From the NCBI GenBank assembly GCA_051744845.1, contig JBNJDJ010000079.1, positions 1 through 7,892 of the forward strand: a stretch of DNA of 7,892 nt. The letters run 5' to 3'. Of this stretch, positions 1 through 6,486 are shown piece by piece (within the stretch, counting starts at the first letter, position 1; every line of letters starts with the position of its first letter). Origin of the DNA: JBNJDJ01 sp051744845. GTDB lineage: Bacteria; Bacillota; Clostridia; Peptostreptococcales; Acidaminobacteraceae. The notes beneath the pieces were generated by a model, which worked only from the letters and a program-made list of their open reading frames with translations, did no database searches and was not told the origin of the DNA. The translations under genes and the position numbers were made by a program.

Positions 1-84
1 ATCATCTACTTTTGTTATTTCTATTACTTTACCTTCTATAGGCTTTTTTAAACTTATCTCTTTATTTTTAAATAGTCCAAACAT
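1..84 (-). CDS. crr: PTS glucose-type EIIA domain protein, N-terminal part (cut by window edge)
   Basis: Only the first 28 codons are present and the frame runs off the left edge. The peptide begins MFGLFKNK and continues with PIEGKVIEI. This matches the usual start of Glc-family EIIA proteins (Crr/YpqE type: MFGLFKKK followed by a P-DGKV-L strand). Such a protein takes phosphate from HPr on a histidine, which here lies outside the window, and passes it to the cysteine of a Glc-family EIIB. The start is supported by an AAAGGAGG ribosome site about 8 bases upstream (around 93-100). The gene starts 18 bp after the stop of the EIICB gene, so the two are almost certainly co-transcribed and form one glucose-type transporter. 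Seen: the start, ribosome site and N-terminal motif. Inferred: that the rest of the domain is intact. Confidence 0.85.
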   Translation of the reverse strand, partial: MFGLFKNKEISLKKPIEGKVIEITKVDD

Positions 85-102
85 TTTCTTTTCCTCCTTT
101 AA

Positions 103-1521
103 TTACATGCGTTTATTAATTTCATCTTTTAAGCTCTCTGATTCAGGTCCAAATACAACTTGAACACTTGTACCTGACTTCATAACACCAGAAGCTCCTA
201 AACTTTTAAGTTTTTCTTCATTAATTTTTTCATTATCTTTAACTTGAAGCCTTAAACGAGTAATACAAGCATCTACATCATCTAAGTTTTCACAATTTCC
301 TAATGCTTTTAAAATCATATCTATTCTTTCGTTTTTATCAATTTTTTCACTTGATTCTTCTTTATTTTCATCTTCTCTTCCTGGCGTTTTAAAATCAAAC
401 ATTGGGATAGTTAAATAAAATACAACGAAATATAAAACAGCAATAATCGGACCTACAATTAACCAAAATTTTATAGGATTCCCAGCATTAGTTATACCTA
501 AAAAATAATCTATAGTACTTGCTGAAAATGTATATCCTAATCTTATATTAAAATAGTTTGTAAGTAAACCTGAAACAAAAGCTGCTGCTACATGAAACAC
601 ATATAATAAAGGTGCTACGAATATAAATAAAAATTCTATTGGTTCTGTAATACCTGTTAAAAAAGATGTAATTGCAGCAGTAGTAAGCATACCTGTAACT
701 TTCACCTTATCTTTTGCTCTTAAATACATAGCTAAACAAGCTGCTGGAAGTCCAAATAACATTAATGGATACTCAGCTGCCATAAATCTCCCTGCTGTAG
801 GATCTCCAGCAAAATATCTAGCAGTTCCTCCTCTTAAAACTTCTCCAGCTTCTGTAGTAAATCTACCAAATTCATAAAGAAATGGTGGATAATAAACATG
901 GTGTAGTCCTACTGGAATCAATGCTCTTTTACCTGCTGCATAAAGAGCCGGGCCTATTGATGATGACATAGCAAATTTTGCAAATTCATTTATCTTTATT
1001 TGAATAGGGGGCCAAATAAATGATAAAGAAACACCTGCTAAAACTGCTGTAACTGCTGTTAATATTGGAACCAATCGTTTTCCAGCAAAAAAACCTAAAT
1101 AAGGCGGTAATTTTGTTTTGTGAAACTTCTTATAAATATATGCTGCAATAACACCTATAATAATACCTCCAAATACTCCAGTATTAATAGATTCAATATT
1201 ACCATTAGTTTTTTGAGAAATGTCAATTATAGAAGCCATAGAGCCTATAACTTTTGAAAAAACAACGTATCCTACTCCAGCTGCTAGGGCAGAAACTGCT
1301 TCACTTGCAAAACCTATAGCTACACCTATTGCAAATATTAATGGTAAATTCTCAAATATTGAAATACCACTATCGAACATAATCTTACCTGAACTAGCTA
1401 ATATACCACTTTTAGTTTGCAACATTCTTCCTATTGCAACTAAAATTCCTGCTGCAGGTAAAACTGATACAGGGGTCATCAAAGCTTTACCTACTTTTTG
1501 TAACTGTTTAAAACCTTTCAT
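103..1521 (-). CDS. ptsG: PTS glucose-type permease EIICB (ptsG-like)
   Basis: This 472-residue membrane permease imports a hexose, most likely glucose, and phosphorylates it. The hydrophobic EIIC domain fills about residues 1-375. It holds GLHH (205-208) in the GLHHVYYPPF stretch, GDPTAGRFM (239-247) and the family signature GITEPIEF (290-297). A KTPGRED linker (378-384) leads to an EIIB domain at about 398-472 with the phosphorylated cysteine at C419 in DACITRLRL. GLHH followed by Y-PF, the KTPGRED linker and the LGASGV motif resemble Bacillus PtsG more than NagE, which usually reads GLHQ. Domain order C-B also argues against MurP, which is B-C. The ATG at 1521 is chosen because AGGAGGA lies just upstream. 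A start at 1566 would add 15 residues encoded inside the terminator region. The EIIA gene follows 18 bp downstream, and a RAT/terminator leader precedes. Exact sugar (glucose, maltose or GlcNAc) remains inference. Confidence 0.88.
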   Translation of the reverse strand: MKGFKQLQKVGKALMTPVSVLPAAGILVAIGRMLQTKSGILASSGKIMFDSGISIFENLPLIFAIGVAIGFASEAVSALAAGVGYVVFSKVIGSMASIIDISQKTNGNIESINTGVFGGIIIGVIAAYIYKKFHKTKLPPYLGFFAGKRLVPILTAVTAVLAGVSLSFIWPPIQIKINEFAKFAMSSSIGPALYAAGKRALIPVGLHHVYYPPFLYEFGRFTTEAGEVLRGGTARYFAGDPTAGRFMAAEYPLMLFGLPAACLAMYLRAKDKVKVTGMLTTAAITSFLTGITEPIEFLFIFVAPLLYVFHVAAAFVSGLLTNYFNIRLGYTFSASTIDYFLGITNAGNPIKFWLIVGPIIAVLYFVVFYLTIPMFDFKTPGREDENKEESSEKIDKNERIDMILKALGNCENLDDVDACITRLRLQVKDNEKINEEKLKSLGASGVMKSGTSVQVVFGPESESLKDEINKRM

Positions 1522-1527
1522 ACTTTT

Positions 1528-1534
1528 TCCTCCT
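1528..1534 (-). promoter_or_regulatory. Ribosome binding site fixing the ptsG-like start
   Basis: On the minus strand AGGAGGA sits 6 bases before ATG 1521. It supports the shorter 472-residue protein. No comparable site precedes the upstream in-frame ATG at 1566, which lies in the terminator hairpin. Confidence 0.85.
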
Positions 1535-1551
1535 ACTTCATATACTAAAAC

Positions 1552-1602
1552 AAAAAAAGCTAGCAAAAAATATAGTCTTCTCCCCTATATTTATTACTAG
1601 CT
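1552..1602 (-). terminator. Intrinsic terminator in the ptsG-like leader (attenuator)
   Basis: An inverted repeat has 18-base arms at 1558-1575 and 1585-1602. The arms match except at two positions and enclose a 9-base loop. Read on the minus strand, the stem ends in GCTAGCT and runs straight into seven U residues (1552-1558). This is the layout of a Rho-independent terminator between the promoter and the ptsG-like start. Its 5' arm overlaps the 3' end of the RAT element by a few bases, so the two structures should be mutually exclusive, as in GlcT/LicT-controlled leaders. Confidence 0.88.
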
Positions 1603-1626
1603 TATGCCTGATCTAACAGTAACACA
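1599..1626 (-). promoter_or_regulatory. GlcT-type ribonucleic antiterminator (RAT) element
   Basis: The minus strand reads GTGTTACTG, then TTA, then GATCAGGCATAAG. This closely follows the RAT of Bacillus ptsG (GTGTTACTG...GATCAGGCATGAG as I recall it), including the conserved TTACTG and CAGGCA halves that form the two-bulge hairpin. A BglG/GlcT-family protein binding here would hold the RAT hairpin and prevent the overlapping terminator from forming. The antiterminator gene itself is not in the window. Seen: motif and overlap. Known: the mechanism in this family. Inferred: that GlcT rather than LicT/SacY is the partner, because the downstream gene is glucose-type. Confidence 0.85.
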
Positions 1627-1646
1627 CTTTTATTTAACATAAACTT

Positions 1647-1655
1647 ATTATAGCA
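1647..1655 (-). promoter_or_regulatory. Extended -10 promoter for the ptsG-like unit
   Basis: The minus strand reads TGCTATAAT, a perfect TATAAT (1647-1652) preceded by the TG of an extended -10. The hexamer 16-17 bp upstream is only A/T-rich and does not resemble TTGACA, which is common for extended -10 promoters. Transcription would begin near 1640, about 15 bases before the RAT, giving a leader of roughly 120 bases. The position between the mupG-like stop and the RAT shows that ptsG/crr form their own transcription unit. Confidence 0.75.
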
Positions 1656-1686
1656 TATGAAAATAGCATTATTTTTTAAAATCATA

Positions 1687-2799
1687 TTAATTTTTTGTTC
1701 TTTTAAAAGGTTTTAAGCTATTTAATTTAAATTTAAATGATTGCCAAGGGGTTATTTTATCTAATAAAAATTTTTCTTGTTCTATTACTTTTCCTATTAC
1801 ATTAGTTTTACCATCATTTTTCCTATCCTTTAAAGCGATTTGTAATTCACCTGCATATCTATTATATAAATCATTATCTATTAATATATCTCCCTTTTTA
1901 ATATTGCAAGTATTTTTAGGTTTAAAACTTTTATTTTTATATTTAACTCTACTTTGAGTCGATCTTATTAAATAATCAGATACATCTCCTCTATTAAAAT
2001 GATCATTATCTATTACAATTTCTTTTTCAATATTAGATATATTTTCAAATAAATCTACTTTCAAAGTTAAAATATTAGGATTGACTTCACTTAAAACTTT
2101 AAGCTCTTTTTCACTTGCAAAACAATTTGAAATTATAACATCATCAATTAACTCAGTATTAAAAAGATCTTTAGCTTGTGTATCAATATCTAAATACCTA
2201 TGACTTTCTAAAGTACATAATCCTTCACTAACTGGCCATGGACCAAAATCAGCATTTTGAGATGACACAAAAGCTGCTGTTTTTATACCTTTAGATTTAA
2301 ATTGTTTAGAAGTTTTTAAAAAGTGCTTTCTAGATAAACCTGTATATTTATGCGGATAAAAATTATGACATCCATAAATATTTTTTACTTGAGGTTTGTA
2401 GCTTAAAATATTTTCTAGATATTTTGTTCCATTAGACATATTAATTTCAATTTTTAAATTATGTTTATTTAAAGACATATAACTTTCTTCTTTACCAGAA
2501 AATCCTAAATCTAATCTAATACCTTCTAATCCAATATCTTTAAAAAATTTTAGTGATCTATAATCTAAATCTAGCTTCTCAAATACATCTGGAGTAATAT
2601 CAGCTATAACTTTCATATCTTCTTTATTAGCTACTGATACTATCTTTTTAAAATCTTCTAAATCTTTTTCAATATTATCTAAAGATATTAGACAAGTAAA
2701 GATCCTTTCAAAACCATATTTACTCGCTAATTTAATGTAATTTATATTTTTTTCTAAACTAGCTTGAGAAGGATATATAGAAATTCCTAAACTATGCAT
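1687..2799 (-). CDS. mupG: MupG/DUF871 family phospho-glycosidase (GH170-type)
   Basis: This 370-residue cytoplasmic protein belongs to the MupG (DUF871) family, whose Staphylococcus aureus member hydrolyses MurNAc-6-phosphate-GlcNAc during peptidoglycan recycling. The N-terminal TIM-barrel part spans about 1-237 with family stretches LGISIYPSQ (4-12), GIRLDLGF (93-100), a CHNFYPHKYTGLS block (144-156), SQNADFGPWP (180-189) and GLCTLESHR (193-201). The C-terminal beta domain (about 240-365) holds FNRGDVSDYLIRSTQSR (268-284) and a NRYAGELQIAL block (313-323). Length is normal. It is the last gene of the PTS operon, starting 8 bp after the EIIA stop, with its ribosome site overlapping that stop codon. 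The neighbours are Lac/cellobiose-type PTS genes rather than murP/murQ. The substrate may therefore be another phosphorylated beta-disaccharide. Family assignment is firm and muramidase activity is only inferred. Confidence 0.85.
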   Translation of the reverse strand: MHSLGISIYPSQASLEKNINYIKLASKYGFERIFTCLISLDNIEKDLEDFKKIVSVANKEDMKVIADITPDVFEKLDLDYRSLKFFKDIGLEGIRLDLGFSGKEESYMSLNKHNLKIEINMSNGTKYLENILSYKPQVKNIYGCHNFYPHKYTGLSRKHFLKTSKQFKSKGIKTAAFVSSQNADFGPWPVSEGLCTLESHRYLDIDTQAKDLFNTELIDDVIISNCFASEKELKVLSEVNPNILTLKVDLFENISNIEKEIVIDNDHFNRGDVSDYLIRSTQSRVKYKNKSFKPKNTCNIKKGDILIDNDLYNRYAGELQIALKDRKNDGKTNVIGKVIEQEKFLLDKITPWQSFKFKLNSLKPFKRTKN

Positions 2800-2807
2800 A
2801 TTACCTC

Positions 2808-3116
2808 CTAATTTTCAGATTCAAATTTTTTATAAATATCGCTAAATTCAGCTGCTAAATCTTTTAACATTAAAGCATTCATTAAATGATCTTGAGCATG
2901 AACTAAAAGCAAAGAACTCTCTATCTTTTCACCAGCAGCTTCTTTTTGAATCAATTGTGTTTGAACATTATGAGCTTTAGACAACTTTCTTTTAGCTTCA
3001 TTTAATTTTTCATCAGCTTCTTCAAATTTATTTTTCTTAGAAAGTTGTATTACTTCCATTAATAAACTCTTTGCTTCTCCACTAAATGATATTAAAGAAT
3101 ATATTTTTTCTTCCAT
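2808..3116 (-). CDS. PTS Lac/cellobiose-family EIIA component
   Basis: This 102-residue soluble helical protein carries phosphate from HPr to the cognate EIIB. The signature LLLVHAQDHLMNAL (69-82) is the Lac-family active site. H73 is the expected phospho-histidine and D76 the aspartate that binds a metal ion in the trimer core (H78 and D81 in lactococcal LacA). The rest is a charged three-helix bundle, and length is normal for LacF/CelC/ChbA proteins. The start codon overlaps the EIIB stop by one base (TAATG), and the ribosome site AGGAG lies inside the last EIIB codons, so translation is probably coupled. The sugar cannot be read from this subunit. Cellobiose, chitobiose and lactose-type systems share it. 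No EIIC is found next to it. Confidence 0.93.
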   Translation of the reverse strand: MEEKIYSLISFSGEAKSLLMEVIQLSKKNKFEEADEKLNEAKRKLSKAHNVQTQLIQKEAAGEKIESSLLLVHAQDHLMNALMLKDLAAEFSDIYKKFESEN

Positions 3117-3427
3117 TATTTTTCTCCTAACAAATCCAATGCATTTTCTAAAACTTTTTTTCCATTCATTGTTCCATAATTTACTGTATTTATAACTTCC
3201 ACTACCACCTCTGGTCTATCAATTGCATCTCTAATTTTAGATTTTAAGTATTTAACTTGAGGGCCTAATAATAAACAATCTATTTCATCGTAATATTTTG
3301 TAGCTTCTCCTTCAGACTCTGCAAAAATTTCAACTTTAATTCCTTCTTTTTCAGCATAATCTTGCATCTTATTAACTAATAAACTAGTAGACATACCAGC
3401 AGTACAAACAAGCATTATTTTTTTCAT
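3116..3427 (-). CDS. PTS Lac/cellobiose-family EIIB component
   Basis: This 103-residue cytoplasmic phosphocarrier belongs to the cellobiose/lactose EIIB fold. The phospho-cysteine is C8 in LVCTAGMSTSLLV, equivalent to C10 of ChbB, and the following GMSTS forms the phosphate loop. LLLGPQVKYL (53-62) and NYGTMNGKKVL (83-93) are further family landmarks. It would take phosphate from the adjacent EIIA and hand it to the sugar bound in an EIIC. In this class of system it may also phosphorylate the PRD2 domain of the LevR-type regulator to shut it off when no sugar is present (known for LevR/ManR, inferred here). It begins 3 bp after the HPr-like gene, with ribosome site GGAGGA embedded in that gene's final codons. 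EIIA follows with a one-base overlap. Confidence 0.93.
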   Translation of the reverse strand: MKKIMLVCTAGMSTSLLVNKMQDYAEKEGIKVEIFAESEGEATKYYDEIDCLLLGPQVKYLKSKIRDAIDRPEVVVEVINTVNYGTMNGKKVLENALDLLGEK

Positions 3428-3430
3428 ATA

Positions 3431-3697
3431 TTATTCCTCCATTAATTCATTTTCAAATAAATCATAAATCGATTTAATAGCTTTTTTTTCATCTTCACCA
3501 TTTACTTTTATAGTTATTTCATCTCCACAACCAATACTCATACCTAAAATTCCGAGCATTGATTTACCATTGACTTTTTTATCATCTTTTTGAATAAATA
3601 CTTCAGATTTAAATGTTTTAGCAAGTTTTACAAATATACTTGCTGGCCTTGCATGTAAACCTGTTTTATTTTTTACACAAACATCTTTCTTTTGCAT
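3431..3697 (-). CDS. HPr-family phosphocarrier protein (operon-borne)
   Basis: This is an 88-residue HPr, exactly the usual length. It has the active-site H15 in TGLHARPAS and the HPr-kinase site S46 in NGKSMLGILGMSI, at canonical numbering. It should accept phosphate from enzyme I at H15 and pass it to EIIA proteins. S46 suggests it can also be phosphorylated by HprK for CcpA-type control. The ATG at 3697 is chosen over one at 3733 because AAAGGAG lies just upstream and the resulting numbering is perfect. It is the first gene behind the sigma-54 promoter, ahead of EIIB. The general ptsH usually sits with ptsI or alone, so this is probably a dedicated paralogue, although the window cannot show whether another HPr exists. 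Confidence 0.93.
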   Translation of the reverse strand: MQKKDVCVKNKTGLHARPASIFVKLAKTFKSEVFIQKDDKKVNGKSMLGILGMSIGCGDEITIKVNGEDEKKAIKSIYDLFENELMEE

Positions 3698-3701
3698 AAT
3701 A

Positions 3702-3708
3702 CTCCTTT
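3702..3708 (-). promoter_or_regulatory. Ribosome binding site fixing the HPr start
   Basis: On the minus strand AAAGGAG precedes ATG 3697 by 4 bases, a slightly short but workable spacing. It supports an 88-residue HPr. The longer reading from 3733 would start upstream of the predicted sigma-54 transcript start and cannot be made from that promoter. Confidence 0.8.
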
Positions 3709-3728
3709 CTATATACACTTTATATAGA

Positions 3729-3744
3729 TGCATAAATCATTCCA
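3729..3744 (-). promoter_or_regulatory. Sigma-54 (-24/-12) promoter for the HPr-EIIB-EIIA-mupG operon
   Basis: The minus strand reads TGGAATGATTTATGCA. It has the invariant GG (3743-3742) and GC (3731-3730) separated by exactly 10 bases. It matches 10 of the 13 defined positions of the TGGCACGRNNNTTGCW consensus. Transcription would start near 3719, about 22 bases before the HPr ATG. The gene directly upstream encodes a sigma-54 activator with a GAYTGA loop, which makes the assignment coherent. A weak sigma-A alternative (TTTGGA, 16 bp, TATAAA) overlaps it and cannot be excluded by eye. Confidence 0.78.
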
Positions 3745-3748
3745 AACA

Positions 3749-3767
3749 CTTAAATACAGTATTTAAG
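3749..3767. repeat. 19-bp perfect palindrome upstream of the sigma-54 promoter
   Basis: CTTAAATAC and GTATTTAAG form perfect 9-bp arms around one central base. The nearest arm is 5 bp from the -24 element and the centre is near -39 from the predicted start. No U-run follows in either direction, so a terminator is unlikely. A dimeric protein-binding site is the simplest reading. The protein is unknown. Confidence 0.7.
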
Positions 3768-3785
3768 GCTAAAGAGTAGTTGGTT

Positions 3786-3817
3786 TTACACACTATTTAA
3801 AAAATTACACACTATTT
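3786..3817. repeat. 13-bp direct repeat, candidate upstream activator site
   Basis: TTACACACTATTT occurs twice, at 3786-3798 and 3805-3817. The copies are identical and 19 bp apart start to start, nearly two DNA turns. The second copy covers the stop codon and last codons of the regulator gene. Their centres lie at about -73 and -92 relative to the predicted sigma-54 start, a plausible place for an enhancer-binding protein. Binding by the LevR-type regulator is inference. Confidence 0.65.
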
Positions 3818-6453
3818 TTTATAAGCATTTTTAAAATATATGTTTTTTCATCTTCATTAATCTTTATTGAATATTCATTTTCTAATTTAGATAATAATTT
3901 AGTTAATATCTTATATTCATTAAGATATTTTTGTTTAAACTGTGTTATATCTTTTAGTTTTTTACTCTCTTTACCATTAACAATATTATCTACTAAAAAA
4001 CAGATATGTAAAATAATACCTACTTTTACACCTTCAACAACTTTTATATCTAATTTTTTTTCTGTATTTAAAATAATTTCTTTTATTAATTTAATTAATT
4101 TTTTTAAATTAGGAAGCTTTATATGATCCTTTATACTTTCATAGACTTGAATATTTATTTTTTGATTATTAAAAATTTCTTTTAATCTAGATATACCGTC
4201 TTTTGAAAAAATATCTATAGCATTAAAATATGGAATATCTTTAACATTCAGCATTACAGTAGAAACGATAGCTTTAATATTATAATCTTCTTTAATTGCT
4301 TTAATCTTTGAATGCATTTCCGTTTTATCTACAACATCTAAAGTAATTATTTTTATTTTATTATTTAATTTTTCCTTTAATAACTTCCTTATACGTTCAC
4401 TTGCCCCTTTTCCAGTAAAACAAGCAGATATAATAACATCTTCTTTATTACTTTTATCAAAATTTATTACTCTTTTAGAATTCACTGATTTATAAATCTC
4501 ATCTAAACTTCTCCCTAAATCCGCTTTTCTAGCTACATCTATTACAGTTGGAGTTGAAATATTGTCAATTGTTTTAACTCTAACATTTAGCTCTTCTTCT
4601 ATCATTTTTCCAAAATTAGTCAAAGACCCCATATCTACTAAAAATATATACCCAGCTTTACCTTTTATTTCTTTAATTTTATTTTTTACTATTTTATACA
4701 TTTCCTGAGCTCTTGTTGATAAAGGCATATCTAATGCATATAAATTTTTTCCACCTACTAAATCTTTAGCAACGCTTACCATTGAGCTAGCAGTAGACGG
4801 CCCATGCATTATGACTAATACATTTACATTTTCTTTTAGTTTTTTTACATCTTTCAAAGGATCAGAAGCTAAAAATAATGTTATATAACCTATTTCATCT
4901 AGTGGTAATTGGATTTTGAAAGTATTATCGATTATTTTAGCTAATTCCATTGCTAAAAAAAACTCTTTTTCATAATCTATACGAATATTGTTCAAGTTAG
5001 GACAATATATTTGTTTGCCTTTTTTAATTCTTTCGATTGAACTATTTAAATGTAGAGCTAAACCAAAATATATTTTTTCACTATATTTTTTATCAAGTCT
5101 CTTTTTAGCTACACTTAAAATTTTATCTGTTATATCAATAACCTTTTGGTCAACAATTTTATTTAATTCATCAAGTTTATTATCATTTGGTAAATTACCA
5201 ATATATTTTCTAAAATATGAGTCAATATCTATATTTAATATTTTATTTATTTCATCGTCTTTTAAACCAGTAGTCTTTAAAGTAGACATTTTTTGTTCTA
5301 TAGTTTCATAAAGTTTTTTACCATTGTCCTTTACCTTTTCATTATTTTTCTTTCCATACTCAAACTTAAAAACATCTTTAGAAGTTTTAAAAATATTTTC
5401 AATTTCTTCTCTATTGTCTTTAATATTCATTAAACCTTCTTTTACATGATAAGGTAAATCTTTTTGAGATATTACTATATAGTCATTTTCACTAGATTTA
5501 TATCTCAAAAACGCTTTGGCACAAGCTAATTTAATATCACTCATTAATTGACCAATATTATTTTTACATTCATATAATAAAAAGCTAGTTAATGAATTTT
5601 TATCAATATATATACTTTTTTTAACTCTTAAAGACTCTTGAGTTATAAATTTTTTTATAAGAATATATCTTTCCTTCAAAGGTCTTTCTCTTAGTGCTTT
5701 TAGATAAATATTCATTGGTATTCTTCTCATAAATGTCTCTAATAAATATGAATCAGTAGATTCAGTTGTAGCCAATATAAGCTGTACATTAGCACTTATT
5801 TCCTTTTCTGTTTCTCCTAATTTACGAAATTTATTATGATCTATAAAAGTAAAAAGCATTTCTTGGCCTTGAGGAGATAAACGATGAACTTCATCTAAAA
5901 ATAATATCCCTCCATCTGCTTTTTTTAATAAACCGTCTTTTTCTTTATCAGCTCCTGTATAAGCTCCTTTTTTTACACCAAAAATTTGACCTGTAAGCAA
6001 TTGTGGGTTATCTGCATAGTCTGCACAATTAAATCTAATAAATGGTGCATCATTTTTTATTGTATTTTCTTTAATTGCAAAATCATACATAAGTTTCGCA
6101 AACATTGACTTGCCTACACCAGTTTCACCTGTTAATAAAGTATGAAGACCATCAGGCGGATAAAGAATTGCTGCTTTAGCCTGCTTAATAGCCGAACTTA
6201 AACTTTTACTTTCTTTTAATAACTTCTCAAAATCTAAGTCACTATTTTTAGAAATATTATTTTTAGTTAAAAATAAAACAGGCCTACCACTTATCTTTTT
6301 GACTCTATCTTTTTTAAATAATTTATTTAAATATCTACTAACATTTGATCTACCTAAAGATAGTTCTTTACTAATAGCTGTTGCAGATACTCCTTTTGGG
6401 CTATCTTTTTGTAAACTTACTAAAGTTTGATAAATTTCTTCTATTTTTTTCAA
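3805..6453 (-). CDS. LevR/CelR-type sigma-54-dependent PTS activator with PRD domains
   Basis: This 882-residue regulator has the full LevR architecture. A winged HTH (about 1-65, SATAISKELSLGRSNVSRYL) binds DNA. A sigma-54 AAA+ domain (about 85-335) has Walker A GETGVGKS (109-116), the sigma-54-contacting GAYTGA loop (163-168), Walker B ILFLDE (183-188) and a likely arginine-finger MRR (242-244). PRD1 (about 430-535) has H468. The EIIA-Man-like domain (about 543-665) has H550 in IMHGPSTASS. The EIIB-Gat-like domain (about 672-760) has C678 in ACFTGKGAS. PRD2 (about 780-882) has H816 in GIILHICFLVDN. All these candidate phospho-acceptors are retained. In the family, HPr phosphorylation activates and EIIB phosphorylation of PRD2 inhibits. 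The start codon is TTG, 33 bp after the GH4 stop, so it is probably co-transcribed with that gene. The likely target is the sigma-54 promoter directly downstream. The inducing sugar is not shown. Confidence 0.92.
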   Translation of the reverse strand: MKKIEEIYQTLVSLQKDSPKGVSATAISKELSLGRSNVSRYLNKLFKKDRVKKISGRPVLFLTKNNISKNSDLDFEKLLKESKSLSSAIKQAKAAILYPPDGLHTLLTGETGVGKSMFAKLMYDFAIKENTIKNDAPFIRFNCADYADNPQLLTGQIFGVKKGAYTGADKEKDGLLKKADGGILFLDEVHRLSPQGQEMLFTFIDHNKFRKLGETEKEISANVQLILATTESTDSYLLETFMRRIPMNIYLKALRERPLKERYILIKKFITQESLRVKKSIYIDKNSLTSFLLYECKNNIGQLMSDIKLACAKAFLRYKSSENDYIVISQKDLPYHVKEGLMNIKDNREEIENIFKTSKDVFKFEYGKKNNEKVKDNGKKLYETIEQKMSTLKTTGLKDDEINKILNIDIDSYFRKYIGNLPNDNKLDELNKIVDQKVIDITDKILSVAKKRLDKKYSEKIYFGLALHLNSSIERIKKGKQIYCPNLNNIRIDYEKEFFLAMELAKIIDNTFKIQLPLDEIGYITLFLASDPLKDVKKLKENVNVLVIMHGPSTASSMVSVAKDLVGGKNLYALDMPLSTRAQEMYKIVKNKIKEIKGKAGYIFLVDMGSLTNFGKMIEEELNVRVKTIDNISTPTVIDVARKADLGRSLDEIYKSVNSKRVINFDKSNKEDVIISACFTGKGASERIRKLLKEKLNNKIKIITLDVVDKTEMHSKIKAIKEDYNIKAIVSTVMLNVKDIPYFNAIDIFSKDGISRLKEIFNNQKINIQVYESIKDHIKLPNLKKLIKLIKEIILNTEKKLDIKVVEGVKVGIILHICFLVDNIVNGKESKKLKDITQFKQKYLNEYKILTKLLSKLENEYSIKINEDEKTYILKMLIKNSV

Positions 6454-6460
6454 AAAATCG

Positions 6461-6467
6461 CCTCCTT
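6461..6467 (-). promoter_or_regulatory. Ribosome binding site fixing the TTG start of the regulator
   Basis: On the minus strand AAGGAGG lies 7 bases before TTG 6453. Spacing and strength are good. The next in-frame ATG falls far inside the protein, beyond the HTH domain, so TTG is the credible start. Confidence 0.85.
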
Positions 6468-6486
6468 TTTTATAATCTTATCATAG

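Noticed and set aside
1522..1566. 15-residue N-terminal extension of the ptsG-like protein
   Set aside because: Its codons fall in the terminator stem and U-run, there is no ribosome site before it, and a good one sits before the internal ATG.
1220..1600. Plus-strand open frame of 126 codons
   Set aside because: It lies opposite the ptsG-like gene and its terminator, has no ribosome site and resembles no family. It is a shadow frame.
1653..1672. Short direct repeat ATGCTAT near the ptsG promoter
   Set aside because: Seven bases in AT-rich DNA, one copy being part of the extended -10. Chance is a sufficient explanation.
3698..3733. 12-residue N-terminal extension of HPr
   Set aside because: It begins upstream of the predicted transcript start and breaks the canonical H15/S46 numbering.
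3722..3745. Sigma-A promoter TTTGGA-16-TATAAA before the HPr gene
   Set aside because: The -35 matches only three of six bases. The overlapping sigma-54 element is stronger and fits the neighbouring activator. Kept as an alternative, not annotated.
3698..3804. CcpA cre site before the HPr operon
   Set aside because: I looked for the WTGNNARCGNWWWCAW pattern in this gap and found no convincing match.
4988..5311. Plus-strand open frame of 107 codons
   Set aside because: It is antisense to the PRD1 part of the regulator. The hydrophobic, serine-rich product is what antisense of an AT-rich Lys/Asp/Glu-rich gene gives.
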